64,000 nt of DNA from Winogradskya humida (GCF_016862215.1 NZ_BOMN01000122.1:1-64000), one strand, 5' to 3'; shown: positions 38,201-47,138, numbered from the stretch's first letter. Numbers and translations are program-made. The notes: generated by a model not told the origin, from the sequence alone.

Positions 38201-38878
38201 ATGACACAGGTTCTGGCGGTGGATGAGCACGCGGCGTGGCGGCAGAGGCGGCGGCGCGCGGTCACCGCGCCCACGGGAAATCTGGCGCTGGTCGAGACCC
38301 GCTGGGATGCCGACGACCCCGAGGCCGCGCTCGCCGGGCAGCCGGCCACCGTGACGGCCACGCGGTTGAAGCGGCACAATCCGCTCACCGGTGCCGAGGA
38401 GCGCGGGATCCGGCTGTGGGACGCCGATTCGGCTGCCATCCGTGACTTCCAGGGCATCGACACGTACGCGTATGACCCGGCCTGGGTCCTCGAAGCCCGT
38501 TACACCGAGGTGCCGGACGTCCGGAAAGTGCCGTTCCAGCACGCGCAGGATGCCGGTTTCACCCGTGATCTTCCGGTTCCCGGCGACCTGCACCTCACGC
38601 TCGCGGGCCAGGACTACACGCTGAACGCCTTCGACGACGACGGCCCACTGCTGCTGGTCTTCGGCGACCCGACCAACGGCAAGGAGACGTACGGTTCCGG
38701 CCGGTTCCTCTTCGTCGATCGCGTCGCCGGCACGGATCGGGCGATCCTCGACTTCAACCGGGCGTTCGTCCCGCCGTGCGGCTTCTCGGAGCACTACAAC
38801 TGCCCGATGCCGCCGCCGCAGAACCGCCTCGCGGTCCCGGTAGAGGCCGGCGAGAAGCTCGCACTGTTCAACCACTGA
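38201..38878 (+). CDS. DUF1684 family protein
   Basis: A 225-residue cytosolic protein of the DUF1684 family. The C-terminal signature LDFNRAFVPPCGFSEHYNCP followed by MPPPQNRL is the conserved core of that family, which often sits in sulfur-utilisation operons of actinobacteria and has no proven reaction that I know. It is the first gene of the operon, directly behind the candidate operator, and 24 bases before the binding-protein gene. Confidence 0.85.
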   Translation: MTQVLAVDEHAAWRQRRRRAVTAPTGNLALVETRWDADDPEAALAGQPATVTATRLKRHNPLTGAEERGIRLWDADSAAIRDFQGIDTYAYDPAWVLEARYTEVPDVRKVPFQHAQDAGFTRDLPVPGDLHLTLAGQDYTLNAFDDDGPLLLVFGDPTNGKETYGSGRFLFVDRVAGTDRAILDFNRAFVPPCGFSEHYNCPMPPPQNRLAVPVEAGEKLALFNH

Positions 38879-38902
38879 AACCCCTGAAAGAAGACATAAC
38901 CC

Positions 38903-40408
38903 GTGAAAACAATGTTGCGTACGCTCGCAGCGGTCACCGCTCTCGGCCTGGCCGGGGCGCTCGCCGCGTGCGGCGGGGGTGACGACGACGCGACGCCCAA
39001 GGACAGCGCGGCGGCGGTCATCCAGGTCGGTTCGGTCTACGAGCCGCAGAACCTCGACAACACCGCCGGCGGTGGCCAGGGCGTGACCGAGGCGCTGAAC
39101 GGCAACGTCTACGAGGGGCTGTTCAAGCTCACCGACACCGGCACGGTCGAGCCGCTGCTGGCCAAGGAGCAGAAGGTCAGCGATGACGGCCTGACCTACA
39201 CGTTCACCCTGCGCGACGGCGTCAAGTTCCACTCCGGCAAGGCGCTGACCTCGGCGGACGTCAAGGCGAGCATCGAGCGGGTGACGGCGGAGAATTCCAA
39301 GTCGGCCCGCAAGAGCAACCTCGCGGTGATCAAGACGATCACCACGCCGGACGACGCGACCGTGGTCGTGCAGCTGTCGGCGCGGTCCATCTCGTTCGTC
39401 TACAACCTGAGCTACATCTGGGTCGTCAACGCGGCGGCGAAGGACCTCACCACGACCGCGGACGGCACCGGGCCCTACAAGCTCGGCGAGTGGAAGCGCG
39501 GTTCCACGCTGAGCCTGACCAGGTTCGACGGCTACTGGGGCACGCCCGCGAAGAACGCCGGCGTCGTCTTCCATTACTTCACCGACGCCACGGCATTGAA
39601 CAACGCCCTGCTCACCAACGCCGTCGACGTGGTCACCGGCGAGCAGAGCCCGGACGCCCTCGCGCAGTTCACGAGCAACACCGCGTACAAGGTGAACAAC
39701 GGCAAGGGAACCACCAAGCTGCTGCTCGCGTTCAACGACAAGGTCGCGCCGTTCGACAAGCCGGCCGTGCGCCAGGCGATCAGCGCGGCGATCGACGACA
39801 AGAAGCTGCTGACCTCGATCTGGGGCGACTACGGCACCCCGATCGGCTCGATGGTCCCGCCGACCGATCCCTGGTACGAGGACCTGACCTCGGTCAACGC
39901 GTACGACCCGGCGGTGGCCAAGCAGAAGCTCGCCGAGGCGGGGCTGCCGAACGGCTTCTCGTTCACGCTGGACACCCCGAGCTACGACCCGCACCCGACC
40001 GCGGCGACGTTCATCAAGTCGGAGCTTGCCAAGGTCGGCGTCACGGTGAACATCAACACGATCACCGCCGACGAGTGGTACACGAAGGTCTACCAGAAGC
40101 GCGACTTCCAGGCGACGATGCAGGAGCACGTCAACGATCGTGACGTGGTCTGGTACGGCGATCCCGATTTCTACTGGGGTTACAGCAACCCGCAGGTCAC
40201 GGCGTGGATCAAGCAGGCCGAGGAAGCGAAGACGACCGACGAGCAGACGGCGTTGCTCAAGCAGGCCAACAAGCAGATCGCGCAGGACGCGGCGAGCGAC
40301 TGGCTCTACCTCTACCCGCAGATCGTGGTCGCCTCGTCGAAGCTGTCCGGCTATCCGGTGAACGGGCTCAACGCTCAGTTCTTCGCGTACGACATCGTCA
40401 AGAACTGA
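38903..40408 (+). CDS. Family-5 ABC substrate-binding lipoprotein
   Basis: A 501-residue peptide/organosulfur binding protein. The leader MKTMLRTLAAVTALGLAGAL ends in lipobox AAC. The mature protein shows LDNTAGGGQGVTEALNGNVYEGL, FTLRDGVKFHSGKALTSADV (in the usual family-5 positions near residue 105) and AISAAIDDKKLL. Start at GTG 38903; ATG 38912 is possible. Partner of the four following genes. Unlike the operon A binding protein it keeps the lipid-anchor Cys. Confidence 0.88.
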   Translation: MKTMLRTLAAVTALGLAGALAACGGGDDDATPKDSAAAVIQVGSVYEPQNLDNTAGGGQGVTEALNGNVYEGLFKLTDTGTVEPLLAKEQKVSDDGLTYTFTLRDGVKFHSGKALTSADVKASIERVTAENSKSARKSNLAVIKTITTPDDATVVVQLSARSISFVYNLSYIWVVNAAAKDLTTTADGTGPYKLGEWKRGSTLSLTRFDGYWGTPAKNAGVVFHYFTDATALNNALLTNAVDVVTGEQSPDALAQFTSNTAYKVNNGKGTTKLLLAFNDKVAPFDKPAVRQAISAAIDDKKLLTSIWGDYGTPIGSMVPPTDPWYEDLTSVNAYDPAVAKQKLAEAGLPNGFSFTLDTPSYDPHPTAATFIKSELAKVGVTVNINTITADEWYTKVYQKRDFQATMQEHVNDRDVVWYGDPDFYWGYSNPQVTAWIKQAEEAKTTDEQTALLKQANKQIAQDAASDWLYLYPQIVVASSKLSGYPVNGLNAQFFAYDIVKN

Positions 40409-40421
40409 TGGTCCTGATCTG

Positions 40422-41378
40422 ATGCTCTCCTACCTGCTGCGACGGACGGCGATCCTGATCGGGTCGCTCGTCCTCGCCGCGGTGGCACTGTTCGTGCTGT
40501 TGCGGCTCCTGCCGGGCGACCCGGCCAACGCTCTGCTCCCGGTGGGCGCGACCCCCGAGCAGATCGAGGCCGCCCGGCGGGAGCTGGGCACGGACGCGTC
40601 GCTCCCGGCCCAGTTCCTGAACTGGCTGCACGACGTGGTCACGCTGGACCTGGGCAAATCTTTGATCAGCACGCTGCCCGTCGGCCCGGAGATCACCGCC
40701 CGGCTCCCGGTCACCGTGCCGCTGACACTGGCCGCGTTCGTGCTGGCGGTGCTGATCGCGGTGCCGGTCGGTGTGCTCGCCGCGGCCCGCGCCGGCCGCT
40801 GGTACGGCCCGGTGCTCAACGCGGTCGCCCAGCTCGGCATCGCGGTCCCCGCGTTCTGGGTGGGACTGCTGCTCATCACGGCGTTCGCACTGCGCCTGCG
40901 GATCCTCCCGGCGGGTGGCTTCCCGCCGGACGGCTGGGCCGATCCTGGCACGGCGATCGAGTCGCTGGTCCTGCCGGTCGTGACGGTCGCGCTGGTCATG
41001 TCCGCCTCCCTGATCAGGTACGTGCGGAGCGCCACCCTGGGTGTCCTCGGCGCCGACTATCTGCGTACGGCACGCGCGCTGGGCTCCTCGCCCGCGCAGG
41101 CGTTCTGGCGGCACGGGCTGCGCAATGCCGCCGTACCCGTGATCGCGGTCCTGGCCATGGAACTTGCCACCACGTTCCTCGGCGCGGTCGTGGTGGAGAG
41201 CGTCTTCGCGCTGCCCGGCCTCGGCAGCCTGCTCGTCCGCGGGATCAGCCAGCACGACTACCCGGTGGTCCAGGGCGTCATGCTGGTCAGCACGGCCACC
41301 GTGCTCGTCGTCGGATTCCTCGGCGATCTCGCGCAGCGGCTCGTGGACCCCCGGCTTCGGCATCCGGGCGCGTCATGA
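40422..41378 (+). CDS. DppB-like ABC permease
   Basis: A 318-residue DppB/GsiC-type permease with N-terminal LFVLLRLLPGDPANALLPVG, LRTARALGSSPAQAFWRHGL as EAA loop and terminal QRLVDPRLRHP. ATGA overlap with the next permease. Four Met and no Cys. Confidence 0.9.
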   Translation: MLSYLLRRTAILIGSLVLAAVALFVLLRLLPGDPANALLPVGATPEQIEAARRELGTDASLPAQFLNWLHDVVTLDLGKSLISTLPVGPEITARLPVTVPLTLAAFVLAVLIAVPVGVLAAARAGRWYGPVLNAVAQLGIAVPAFWVGLLLITAFALRLRILPAGGFPPDGWADPGTAIESLVLPVVTVALVMSASLIRYVRSATLGVLGADYLRTARALGSSPAQAFWRHGLRNAAVPVIAVLAMELATTFLGAVVVESVFALPGLGSLLVRGISQHDYPVVQGVMLVSTATVLVVGFLGDLAQRLVDPRLRHPGAS

Positions 41379-42178
41379 GTAAACGACTGCACCTCTACAT
41401 CGGGCTCGTCCTGGTGCTGATCGTTGCCGGTGCGGTGCTCGTGTCGTACCTGTGGCTGCCTTTCGCCCCGGACGACACCTCCGGCGGCCGGCTGGCTCCG
41501 CCGGGCGGTGACCACCTGCTCGGCACCGACAAACTGGGCCGTGACCTGCTCACCCAGCTGTTGATCGGCGGCCGGATCGCCCTCGGTACGGCCCTGGGCG
41601 CGGTCGCCGTCGGCGGGGTGCTCGGGCTGGGCGCGGGTCTGCTCGCCGGGTTCGCGACCCGCTGGCTCGACGACGCGGCCGCGGTGGTGCTCGACATCCT
41701 GATCGCGTTCCCCACACTGCTGCTGGCGATGCTGATCGTCGCCGGAACGGGTGCGTCGCTGGGCACCGCGATCCTCGCAATCGGGCTGGCCATGGCCGCG
41801 ATCGTCGCCCGGCTCGTCCGGGTGCTGGTCAAACAGGTCCTCGGCCGCGACTACATCACCGCCGCGCGGGTCGCCGGGGTCTCCTGGCCGCGCATCGTGC
41901 TCAGCCACGTGCTGCCCAACATCGCACCCGTGCTGCTGGTCAACCTGGCGTTGCAGGCCGGGCTCGCGGTGCTGGCCGAGGCGAGCCTGTCCTACCTGGG
42001 CCTCGGCACGCCACCGCCCAACGCGTCCTGGGGACGGATGCTGTTCGAGGCCCAGGCCACCGTACTGACCTCCCCCGTCGCCGCCATAGCCCCCGGCCTC
42101 GCCCTCGTCACCCTCGTCATCGGCATGAACCTCACCGCCGACGGCCTGCGCCTGGGAGTTTCCGATGCTGACCGTTGA
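41375..42178 (+). CDS. DppC-like ABC permease
   Basis: A 267-residue DppC-type permease. LLGTDKLGRDLLTQLLIGGR is the N-domain motif and GRDYITAARVAGVSWPRIV the EAA loop, with SYLGLGTPPPNASWGRML near the C-terminus. Overlaps the following ATPase gene by 14 bases. Confidence 0.9.
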   Translation: MSKRLHLYIGLVLVLIVAGAVLVSYLWLPFAPDDTSGGRLAPPGGDHLLGTDKLGRDLLTQLLIGGRIALGTALGAVAVGGVLGLGAGLLAGFATRWLDDAAAVVLDILIAFPTLLLAMLIVAGTGASLGTAILAIGLAMAAIVARLVRVLVKQVLGRDYITAARVAGVSWPRIVLSHVLPNIAPVLLVNLALQAGLAVLAEASLSYLGLGTPPPNASWGRMLFEAQATVLTSPVAAIAPGLALVTLVIGMNLTADGLRLGVSDADR

Positions 42179-42956
42179 CAGGCTCACCATCCGCAACCGG
42201 GCAGGGCGGGCGCTGGTCGAGGACGTGTCGTTCAGCGTCGGACCCGGCGACCGCGCCGGCCTGATCGGCGAGTCCGGCTCCGGCAAGTCCCTGACCGCGC
42301 TCGCCGTCATCGGACTGCTCCCGCCCGGCCTCACGGCCACCGGTGAGGTCCGGCTCGGCGACACCTCCATGATCAAGGGACAGGAAAAGCTGCGGACACG
42401 CGTACGCGGCAAGGTCGTCGCCACCGTCTTCCAGGAGCCGCTCACCGCGCTGGACCCGCTGATGCCCGCGGGCCGCCAGATCGCCGAGCCGATCCGCCGG
42501 TTCCGGAGCCTGCGTGGCACCGCGTTGCGTGACGCCGTGCACGCGGCACTCGACGAGGTCCGGCTCACCGACACCGACCGGATCGCGCGCTCCTACCCGC
42601 ACGAGCTCTCCGGCGGGCAGCGTCAACGGGTCGCGATCGCGATGGCGCTCGCCTGCCGCCCGCAGCTGCTGGTCGCCGACGAGCCGACCACCGCGCTCGA
42701 CGTCACCGTGCAGGCCGAGATCCTCGACCTGCTCGACCGGCTCGTCGACACGCACGGCACCGCGCTGCTGTTCATCACGCACGACCTGCCGGTGGCCGCC
42801 CGCGTCGCCCGCCACACCCACGTGCTGCGCGAGGGCCGCATCGTCGAGTCGGCACCGATCGCCGACCTGCTCGCCCGGCCCGCGCACCCGTACACCCGCA
42901 CCCTCGTCGACAGCGCCCGCCGCTTCGACGCCGCCCTGGGAAGGCACCTCTCATGA
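42165..42956 (+). CDS. DppD-like ABC ATPase
   Basis: A 263-residue ATPase: Walker A GESGSGKSLT, signature LSGGQRQRVAIAMAL, Walker B LLVADEPTTALDV, H-loop FITHDLPVAARVA, C-terminal HPYTRTLVDSA of the Opp/Dpp family. ATGA overlap with the next ATPase. Confidence 0.9.
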   Translation: MLTVDRLTIRNRAGRALVEDVSFSVGPGDRAGLIGESGSGKSLTALAVIGLLPPGLTATGEVRLGDTSMIKGQEKLRTRVRGKVVATVFQEPLTALDPLMPAGRQIAEPIRRFRSLRGTALRDAVHAALDEVRLTDTDRIARSYPHELSGGQRQRVAIAMALACRPQLLVADEPTTALDVTVQAEILDLLDRLVDTHGTALLFITHDLPVAARVARHTHVLREGRIVESAPIADLLARPAHPYTRTLVDSARRFDAALGRHLS

Positions 42957-43696
42957 CCTCCCCTGCTCTCCTTTCAGCCGACCACGTCGGGTACTCCTAC
43001 CGCGGTGGCTCCCCGGCCCTCACCGACGTGTCCCTCGCCGTGCACGCCGGCGACAATGTCGCCCTGGTCGGTGAGTCCGGCGCCGGCAAAACCACCCTGC
43101 TCCGGCTCCTGCTCGGACTCACCACCCCCACCACCGGCACCATTGCGTACGCGGGGAGCCCGCTCACCCGCCGGAATCTGCGCGACTACCGCCGGGCGGT
43201 CCAGGCGGTGTTCCAGGACCCGTACTCCTCGCTCGACCCCCGCCACCGCGTCGGCCGCATCGTCGCGGAACCGTTGCGCGGCCTCGGCCTCGGCACGGAC
43301 CCCACCCGGGTGGCGGCAGCGCTCGACGCGGTCGGCCTCCCCGCCGACGCCACCACCCGCTACCCCCACGAATTCTCCGGCGGCCAACGACAACGCATCG
43401 CGATCGCCCGCGCCATCGTCTGCGACCCCAAGGTCCTCCTGGCCGACGAACCGGTCAGCGCCCTCGACCTGACCACCCGCGTCCGCATCGTCGACCTGCT
43501 GGCCTCCCTCTGCGCCGACCGCGACCTCACGATCCTGCTGGTCTCCCACGACCTCGGCGTGGTCGCCGAACTCTGCACCCACACCGCCGTCCTCGAACAC
43601 GGCCGCATCGTCGAACAGGGCCCCACCCGCACCGTCCTGGGCGCTCCCTCCCACCCCTACACACGCCGCCTGCTCCAGAGCGTCCCCCGCCTCTGA
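42953..43696 (+). CDS. DppF-like ABC ATPase
   Basis: A 247-residue second ATPase: Walker A GESGAGKTTL, VQAVFQDPYSSLDPRHRVG, signature FSGGQRQRIAIARAI, Walker B VLLADEPVSALDL, H-loop LVSHDLGVVAEL and HPYTRRLLQS. Three Cys, in contrast to operon A. Last gene of this importer. Confidence 0.9.
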   Translation: MTSPALLSADHVGYSYRGGSPALTDVSLAVHAGDNVALVGESGAGKTTLLRLLLGLTTPTTGTIAYAGSPLTRRNLRDYRRAVQAVFQDPYSSLDPRHRVGRIVAEPLRGLGLGTDPTRVAAALDAVGLPADATTRYPHEFSGGQRQRIAIARAIVCDPKVLLADEPVSALDLTTRVRIVDLLASLCADRDLTILLVSHDLGVVAELCTHTAVLEHGRIVEQGPTRTVLGAPSHPYTRRLLQSVPRL

Positions 43697-43707
43697 TAAG
43701 CATTCGC

Positions 43708-43728
43708 GATCGGCATCGATCGCCGATC
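43708..43728 (+). terminator. Hairpin after the ABC operon
   Basis: GATCGGC and GCCGATC pair over a 7-base loop, 12 bases after the DppF-like stop. It abuts the -35-like element of the next gene. Confidence 0.4.
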
Positions 43729-43742
43729 AACCTTGGACAGCA
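43728..43742 (+). promoter_or_regulatory. Shared -35-region element
   Basis: CAACCTTGGACAGCA, matching 14 of 15 bases of 38155-38169; TTGGAC is a plausible -35. Confidence 0.5.
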
Positions 43743-43752
43743 CCCGGCATCG

Positions 43753-43769
43753 CCTACTAGTTTGGTAGG
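43753..43769. promoter_or_regulatory. CCTA-N9-TAGG candidate operator upstream of the 43808 monooxygenase
   Basis: CCTACTAGTTTGGTAGG, exact pattern, 38 bases upstream of the ATG and just downstream of the shared -35-like element, so it should overlap the core promoter. Confidence 0.62.
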
Positions 43770-43807
43770 TGTTGTAGGAGATTTGTAGCGCTGCCGAGAG
43801 GAACACC

Positions 43808-45001
43808 ATGACGTCCTTCGATCCGACGATCCCGCAGACCGCAGCCCCGGACGTGGAGTTCATCAGCCTCTCGCACCTGAACCCGTCCACCGAGCTCAAC
43901 CCGGTCCCGTCCCGCGGCATCGACCTGCCGTACTTCCGCAAGTACGTGCAGTCGCTCGAAGACGGCGGCTACGACTACACCCTGCTGCCCTACGGCTCGG
44001 GCAGCGCCGACTCGTTCGTCACGGCGAGCGCCGTGGGCGCGCTCACCGAGCGCATCAAGCCGATCGTCGCGCTGCGCCCCAACACCACGCTCCCGACCGT
44101 CGGCGCGCAGAAGCTCGCCACGCTCGACCAGCTGACCGAGGGCCGCGCGGTCGTCCACCTCATCTCCGGCGGCAGCGACGTCGAGCAGGCCCGCCAGGGC
44201 GACTACCTGCCGAAGAACAAGCGCTACGCCCGCACCTCGGAATACATCGACATCCTGCGCAGGTCGTGGACCGAGCCGGCCCCGTTCGACCACGACGGCG
44301 AGTTCTACAAGTTCGACGGCTTCGGCCCCGGCTTCGCCCCCTACGAATCCCCCATCCCGATCTCCATCGGCGGCCAGTCCGACGAGGCGTTCGAGATCGG
44401 CGGCGCGAAGGCCGACATCTTCAGCTTCTGGGGCGAACCCCTCGACGACCTCCGCAGCGAGATCGACCGCGTCCACGGCATCGCCCGCGCCGCCGGCCGC
44501 ACCACGCTGCCCCGGATCTGGGTCACCTTCCGCCCGATCATCGCCAAGACCGACGAACTGGCCTGGCAGAAGGCCCACGAATACGTCGCGAAGGTCGCCG
44601 AGACCCACCGCAAGGCCCCCCGCCTCGGCGGCGCTGCCCCCCAGAACGTCGGCTCCCAGCGCGCCCTGAACTTCGCCGACCGCTCCGAACTCTACGACCG
44701 CGCCCTCTGGACCAAGACCGCCGCGGTAACCAACGCCGCCGGAGCCTCCACCGCCCTGGTCGGCTCCCCCGAAACAGTCGCCGCCGCCATCCTCGACTAC
44801 GTCGACCGCGGCGCCTCCCTGGTCTCGATCCGCGGCTACGACACCCTCACCGACGCCATCGACTACGGCAAGTACGTCCTCCCCCTGGTCCGCCAGGAGA
44901 TCGCCCACCGCAAGGCCACCGGCCAACGAGGCACCCTCCAGGCCGACCACCTCGGCAACCACGGCCCGGACTACGCCCGCTACGCCACCGCCCAGTCCTG
45001 A
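43808..45001 (+). CDS. SsuD-like LLM flavin monooxygenase
   Basis: A 397-residue FMNH2-dependent monooxygenase of the alkanesulfonate/dimethylsulfone group: VEFISLSHLNPST, ALRPNTTLPTVGAQKLATLD, RAVVHLISGGSDVEQ, NKRYARTSEYIDILRRSW, PISIGGQSDEAFEIGG, DIFSFWGEPLDDLRSEID and the C-terminal GASTALVGSPETVAA. A GAGAGGAA ribosome site precedes the ATG. It has its own operator-like promoter and a strong terminator, so it is probably monocistronic. No Met beyond the start and no Cys in 397 residues. Confidence 0.87.
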   Translation: MTSFDPTIPQTAAPDVEFISLSHLNPSTELNPVPSRGIDLPYFRKYVQSLEDGGYDYTLLPYGSGSADSFVTASAVGALTERIKPIVALRPNTTLPTVGAQKLATLDQLTEGRAVVHLISGGSDVEQARQGDYLPKNKRYARTSEYIDILRRSWTEPAPFDHDGEFYKFDGFGPGFAPYESPIPISIGGQSDEAFEIGGAKADIFSFWGEPLDDLRSEIDRVHGIARAAGRTTLPRIWVTFRPIIAKTDELAWQKAHEYVAKVAETHRKAPRLGGAAPQNVGSQRALNFADRSELYDRALWTKTAAVTNAAGASTALVGSPETVAAAILDYVDRGASLVSIRGYDTLTDAIDYGKYVLPLVRQEIAHRKATGQRGTLQADHLGNHGPDYARYATAQS

Positions 45002-45007
45002 CCCACC

Positions 45008-45041
45008 GCCGGGACGCTGCGGGTTGGTGCAGCGTCCCGGC
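45008..45041 (+). terminator. Strong hairpin terminator
   Basis: A perfect 13-bp stem, GCCGGGACGCTGC with GCAGCGTCCCGGC, around the loop GGGTTGGT, starts 7 bases after the monooxygenase stop. Confidence 0.8.
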
Positions 45042-45044
45042 CCC

Positions 45045-45662
45045 TCATGGCTGGTCGGCCGGCCGGATGACGATCTCGTTGACGGCGACCCGGCGGGGAT
45101 TGGTGACTATGTAAGCGATCGCGGCGGCAATGTCCTCCGCATGCAGCGCCTCGACCTTGCCGAACGCGGCGGTGAAATCGGCGTCGGAGTTTGCCCTTCT
45201 GATCGAACAGCTCACTCTCGGTACGCCCCGGCTCGACAACCGAGAACCGCAGACCCCGCGTGGTGAACTCCTGCCGCCACGCCTCGGTCGCACCGGTGAC
45301 GACGTCCGCCACCGAGCGCGTGCCGTCCCCCACTGGCGAGCAGGTGCGGCAGCGCTGCCCTCGTCACGTACATGAGGCCACGCAGGTTGATGTCGACCAT
45401 CCGGTCCCATTCCCCGAGCAGCGCCTCCTCGGAGGGCCCGTTGAGCATCACCCCCGCGGCGTTGACGAGCGTGTCGAGACGTCCGAGCGTACGAGTCGTC
45501 GTGTCCACCGCTTCCGCAGCGGCCGCCGCGCCGGTCAGATCGGCCGGGACCACCAGGGCGGTTCCGCCGATCTCCCGGATCTGCCGCGCGGTCTGCTCGA
45601 GCCGATCGGTGCGACGGGCGGCCACAGAGACGGCGGCACCGTCCGCCGCCAACCACGCGGCC
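45045..45662 (-). pseudogene. Decayed short-chain dehydrogenase/reductase
   Basis: Fragments of an SDR occur in three minus-strand frames: AADGAAVSVAARRTDRLE to LVNAAGVMLNGPSEEALL and NLRGLMYVTRAALPHL (about 45350-45660), then EAWRQEFTTRGLRFSVVEPG (about 45220-45290), then FTAAFGKVEALHAEDIAAAI and VAVNEIVIRPADQP (45045-45190). The N-terminal GxxxGxG cofactor loop is gone and the YxxxK segment between the first two frames is deleted. At least two frameshifts. Not translatable as an enzyme. Confidence 0.75.
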
Positions 45663-45845
45663 CGCATCCTGCTCACGGACTTCGACGCGCTCCCCACAGC
45701 CGACCGCAACATCGCACGCTGGCTGTTCCTGGACCCTTCGACCCGCACGCGCTACCCCCGATGGGAGCAGGTCGCCGCACCCACCGCGGCTGCCCTGCGC
45801 GCCAACCACGACCCGCGCGTGCACGACGACACCCTCGACCGCGAA
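45663..45845 (+). pseudogene. Fragment of a MmyB-type regulator ligand domain
   Basis: RILLTDFDALPTADRNIARW and LFLDPSTRTRYPRWEQVA are typical of the C-terminal domain of MmyB-like XRE regulators, but the helix-turn-helix half and the end are missing. It abuts the SDR remnant head to head, suggesting a former regulator/SDR pair joined by a deletion. Compare the intact homologue at 51922. Confidence 0.6.
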
Positions 45846-45877
45846 GCTGCGACTGCTCCTCACGCAGAGCGCTGTCC

Positions 45878-45883
45878 TAGGAT
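45878..45883 (+). promoter_or_regulatory. -10 element of a probable leaderless transcript
   Basis: TAGGAT ends six bases before the ATG at 45890, the spacing expected when transcription starts on the start codon. Confidence 0.45.
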
Positions 45884-45889
45884 CCTTGA

Positions 45890-46276
45890 ATGGGGACTCC
45901 GGCGGCAGAGGTTGAGCGGTATCTGGTCGGGTTGGAGCATCCGTTGAAGGACGGGGTGCTTCAGCTCCGGGAGGCGATCCTGGCTTCCGGCACGGCGATC
46001 ACCGAGCATGTGAAGTGGAATGCGCCGAGTTTCTGTTACGACGGCGAGGACCGGGTGACGTTCCGGCTGCAGCCACGTGGGCGGCTGCAGCTGATCTTTC
46101 ATCGCGGGGTGAAGGTGAGGGCGGACAGCGCGGGGTTCGTGTTCGATGATCCGACGGGGCTGATGACCTGGGCCTCGCCCGATCGCGCGGTCATCGATTT
46201 TCCCGATCTTGACGCGGTGGCCGCCCGGCGGGCGCAGGTGGTCGAGCTGGTCGAGCGCTGGGTGCTGACGCGGTGA
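45890..46276 (+). CDS. DUF1801 (YdhG/YdeI-like) family protein
   Basis: A 128-residue protein: LKDGVLQLREAILASG, ITEHVKWNAPSFCYDGEDRV and LQLIFHRGVKV are the DUF1801 core (the W-N/G-x-P-x-F/Y motif). Function not established for the family as far as I know; structures are alpha/beta and resemble small ligand-binding proteins. Probably leaderless. Overlaps the next gene as GTGA. Confidence 0.8.
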   Translation: MGTPAAEVERYLVGLEHPLKDGVLQLREAILASGTAITEHVKWNAPSFCYDGEDRVTFRLQPRGRLQLIFHRGVKVRADSAGFVFDDPTGLMTWASPDRAVIDFPDLDAVAARRAQVVELVERWVLTR

Positions 46277-46572
46277 GCCCGTGCACGGTCACCGTCTGCC
46301 GGGGCAGTTTCTGCGGCAAACCGGACCGCATCGCCGACATCCCCGGGGTACGCACCAGCAGCTGCCTCGATGCCTGTTCGCAGGCCACCGTCGTGGTGGT
46401 CCAGCCGTCGGCCGCCGGGCGTGCGGCGGGCGGCAGGCCGGTGTGGCTCGGGCTGGTCAACGACGAGTTCGTCGCCGACGACATCGCCGCCTGGGTGCGG
46501 GCCGGAGGGCCCGGGGTCGCGGAGCCGCCGGCGGTGCTCGACCTCTACGTCGTCACCCGCCCCGCGGCCTGA
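46273..46572 (+). CDS. Small thioredoxin-like (2Fe-2S) ferredoxin-domain protein
   Basis: A 99-residue Cys-rich protein: Cys4, Cys9 and Cys14 (CTVTVCRGSFCG), then Cys31 and Cys35 (SCLDACSQATVVVVQPS). The spacing and the later RPVWLGLVNDEFVADDIAAW match the small (2Fe-2S) ferredoxin-domain proteins of actinobacteria with a thioredoxin-like fold. It probably transfers electrons or senses iron/redox state. GTG start overlapping the DUF1801 stop. Confidence 0.7.
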   Translation: MSPCTVTVCRGSFCGKPDRIADIPGVRTSSCLDACSQATVVVVQPSAAGRAAGGRPVWLGLVNDEFVADDIAAWVRAGGPGVAEPPAVLDLYVVTRPAA

Positions 46573-46587
46573 CACCCGGGCTGGGCC

Positions 46588-46593
46588 TACCCT
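46588..46593 (+). promoter_or_regulatory. -10 element of a probable leaderless transcript
   Basis: TACCCT (TANNNT) ends seven bases before ATG 46601 and one base before ATG 46595. The first spacing favours 46601 as a leaderless start. Confidence 0.4.
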
Positions 46594-46600
46594 GATGGCC

Positions 46601-47110
46601 ATGAGATTGACGCGGGTTTCGACCGGCACCGGGGCGAACGTCTCGCTGGAGTTCGCCGACGGCTCGGTGGAGGTCCGGGAGATCTCGGCGGCCCACCAGC
46701 GGGCGGCACGGATCTGCGGCGGGTCGCTGGTCGGTGCGTTCGGGCTGGCCGCCGTGGGCGCCAATGCCGGCGCGCGCGGGATTCGTGTGTTGCCCACGGT
46801 GATGTGGATCCTCGCCCTGGTCGTGCTGGTCGCCGGGGCCGGCGGGGCGGGTGCCTGGCTGCTCTGGTCGGCGGCACGCAAGCGGGGCAGCGACCGGGTG
46901 ACCATCACCGCCGCCGAGGTCAGCGCCGCGAGGAGCGAGGTGAGCGACGGGGTGGTCACCGTCTCCGTGACCACGGTCGACGGGCAGAGCCGGTCCTTCA
47001 GCGCGGCGGGCCACGTGGGCTCGATGCTGGCGACGGAGTTCGGCCGGCTGGTCAGCCCGGAGGGGGTCCCCGACCCGGGCCCGGTCGAAGAAGAGCACAC
47101 CGCGTTGTGA
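46601..47110 (+). CDS. Small membrane protein of unknown function
   Basis: A 169-residue protein with a cytosolic N-domain (RLTRVSTGTGANVSLEF), two hydrophobic helices (ICGGSLVGAFGLAAVGANAG and VMWILALVVLVAGAGGAGAW) and a C-terminal beta-rich domain ending in an acidic tail. I do not recognise a family. Convergent with the large kinase gene, 28 bases apart. Confidence 0.6.
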   Translation: MRLTRVSTGTGANVSLEFADGSVEVREISAAHQRAARICGGSLVGAFGLAAVGANAGARGIRVLPTVMWILALVVLVAGAGGAGAWLLWSAARKRGSDRVTITAAEVSAARSEVSDGVVTVSVTTVDGQSRSFSAAGHVGSMLATEFGRLVSPEGVPDPGPVEEEHTAL

Positions 47111-47138
47111 TGGTGAACCCTTCCGCCGCTCGGTGTGG

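Noticed and set aside
38132-40129. 665-codon minus-strand open frame
   Set aside because: Antisense to the DUF1684 and binding-protein genes, both of which have clear family motifs; composition is mirror-like.
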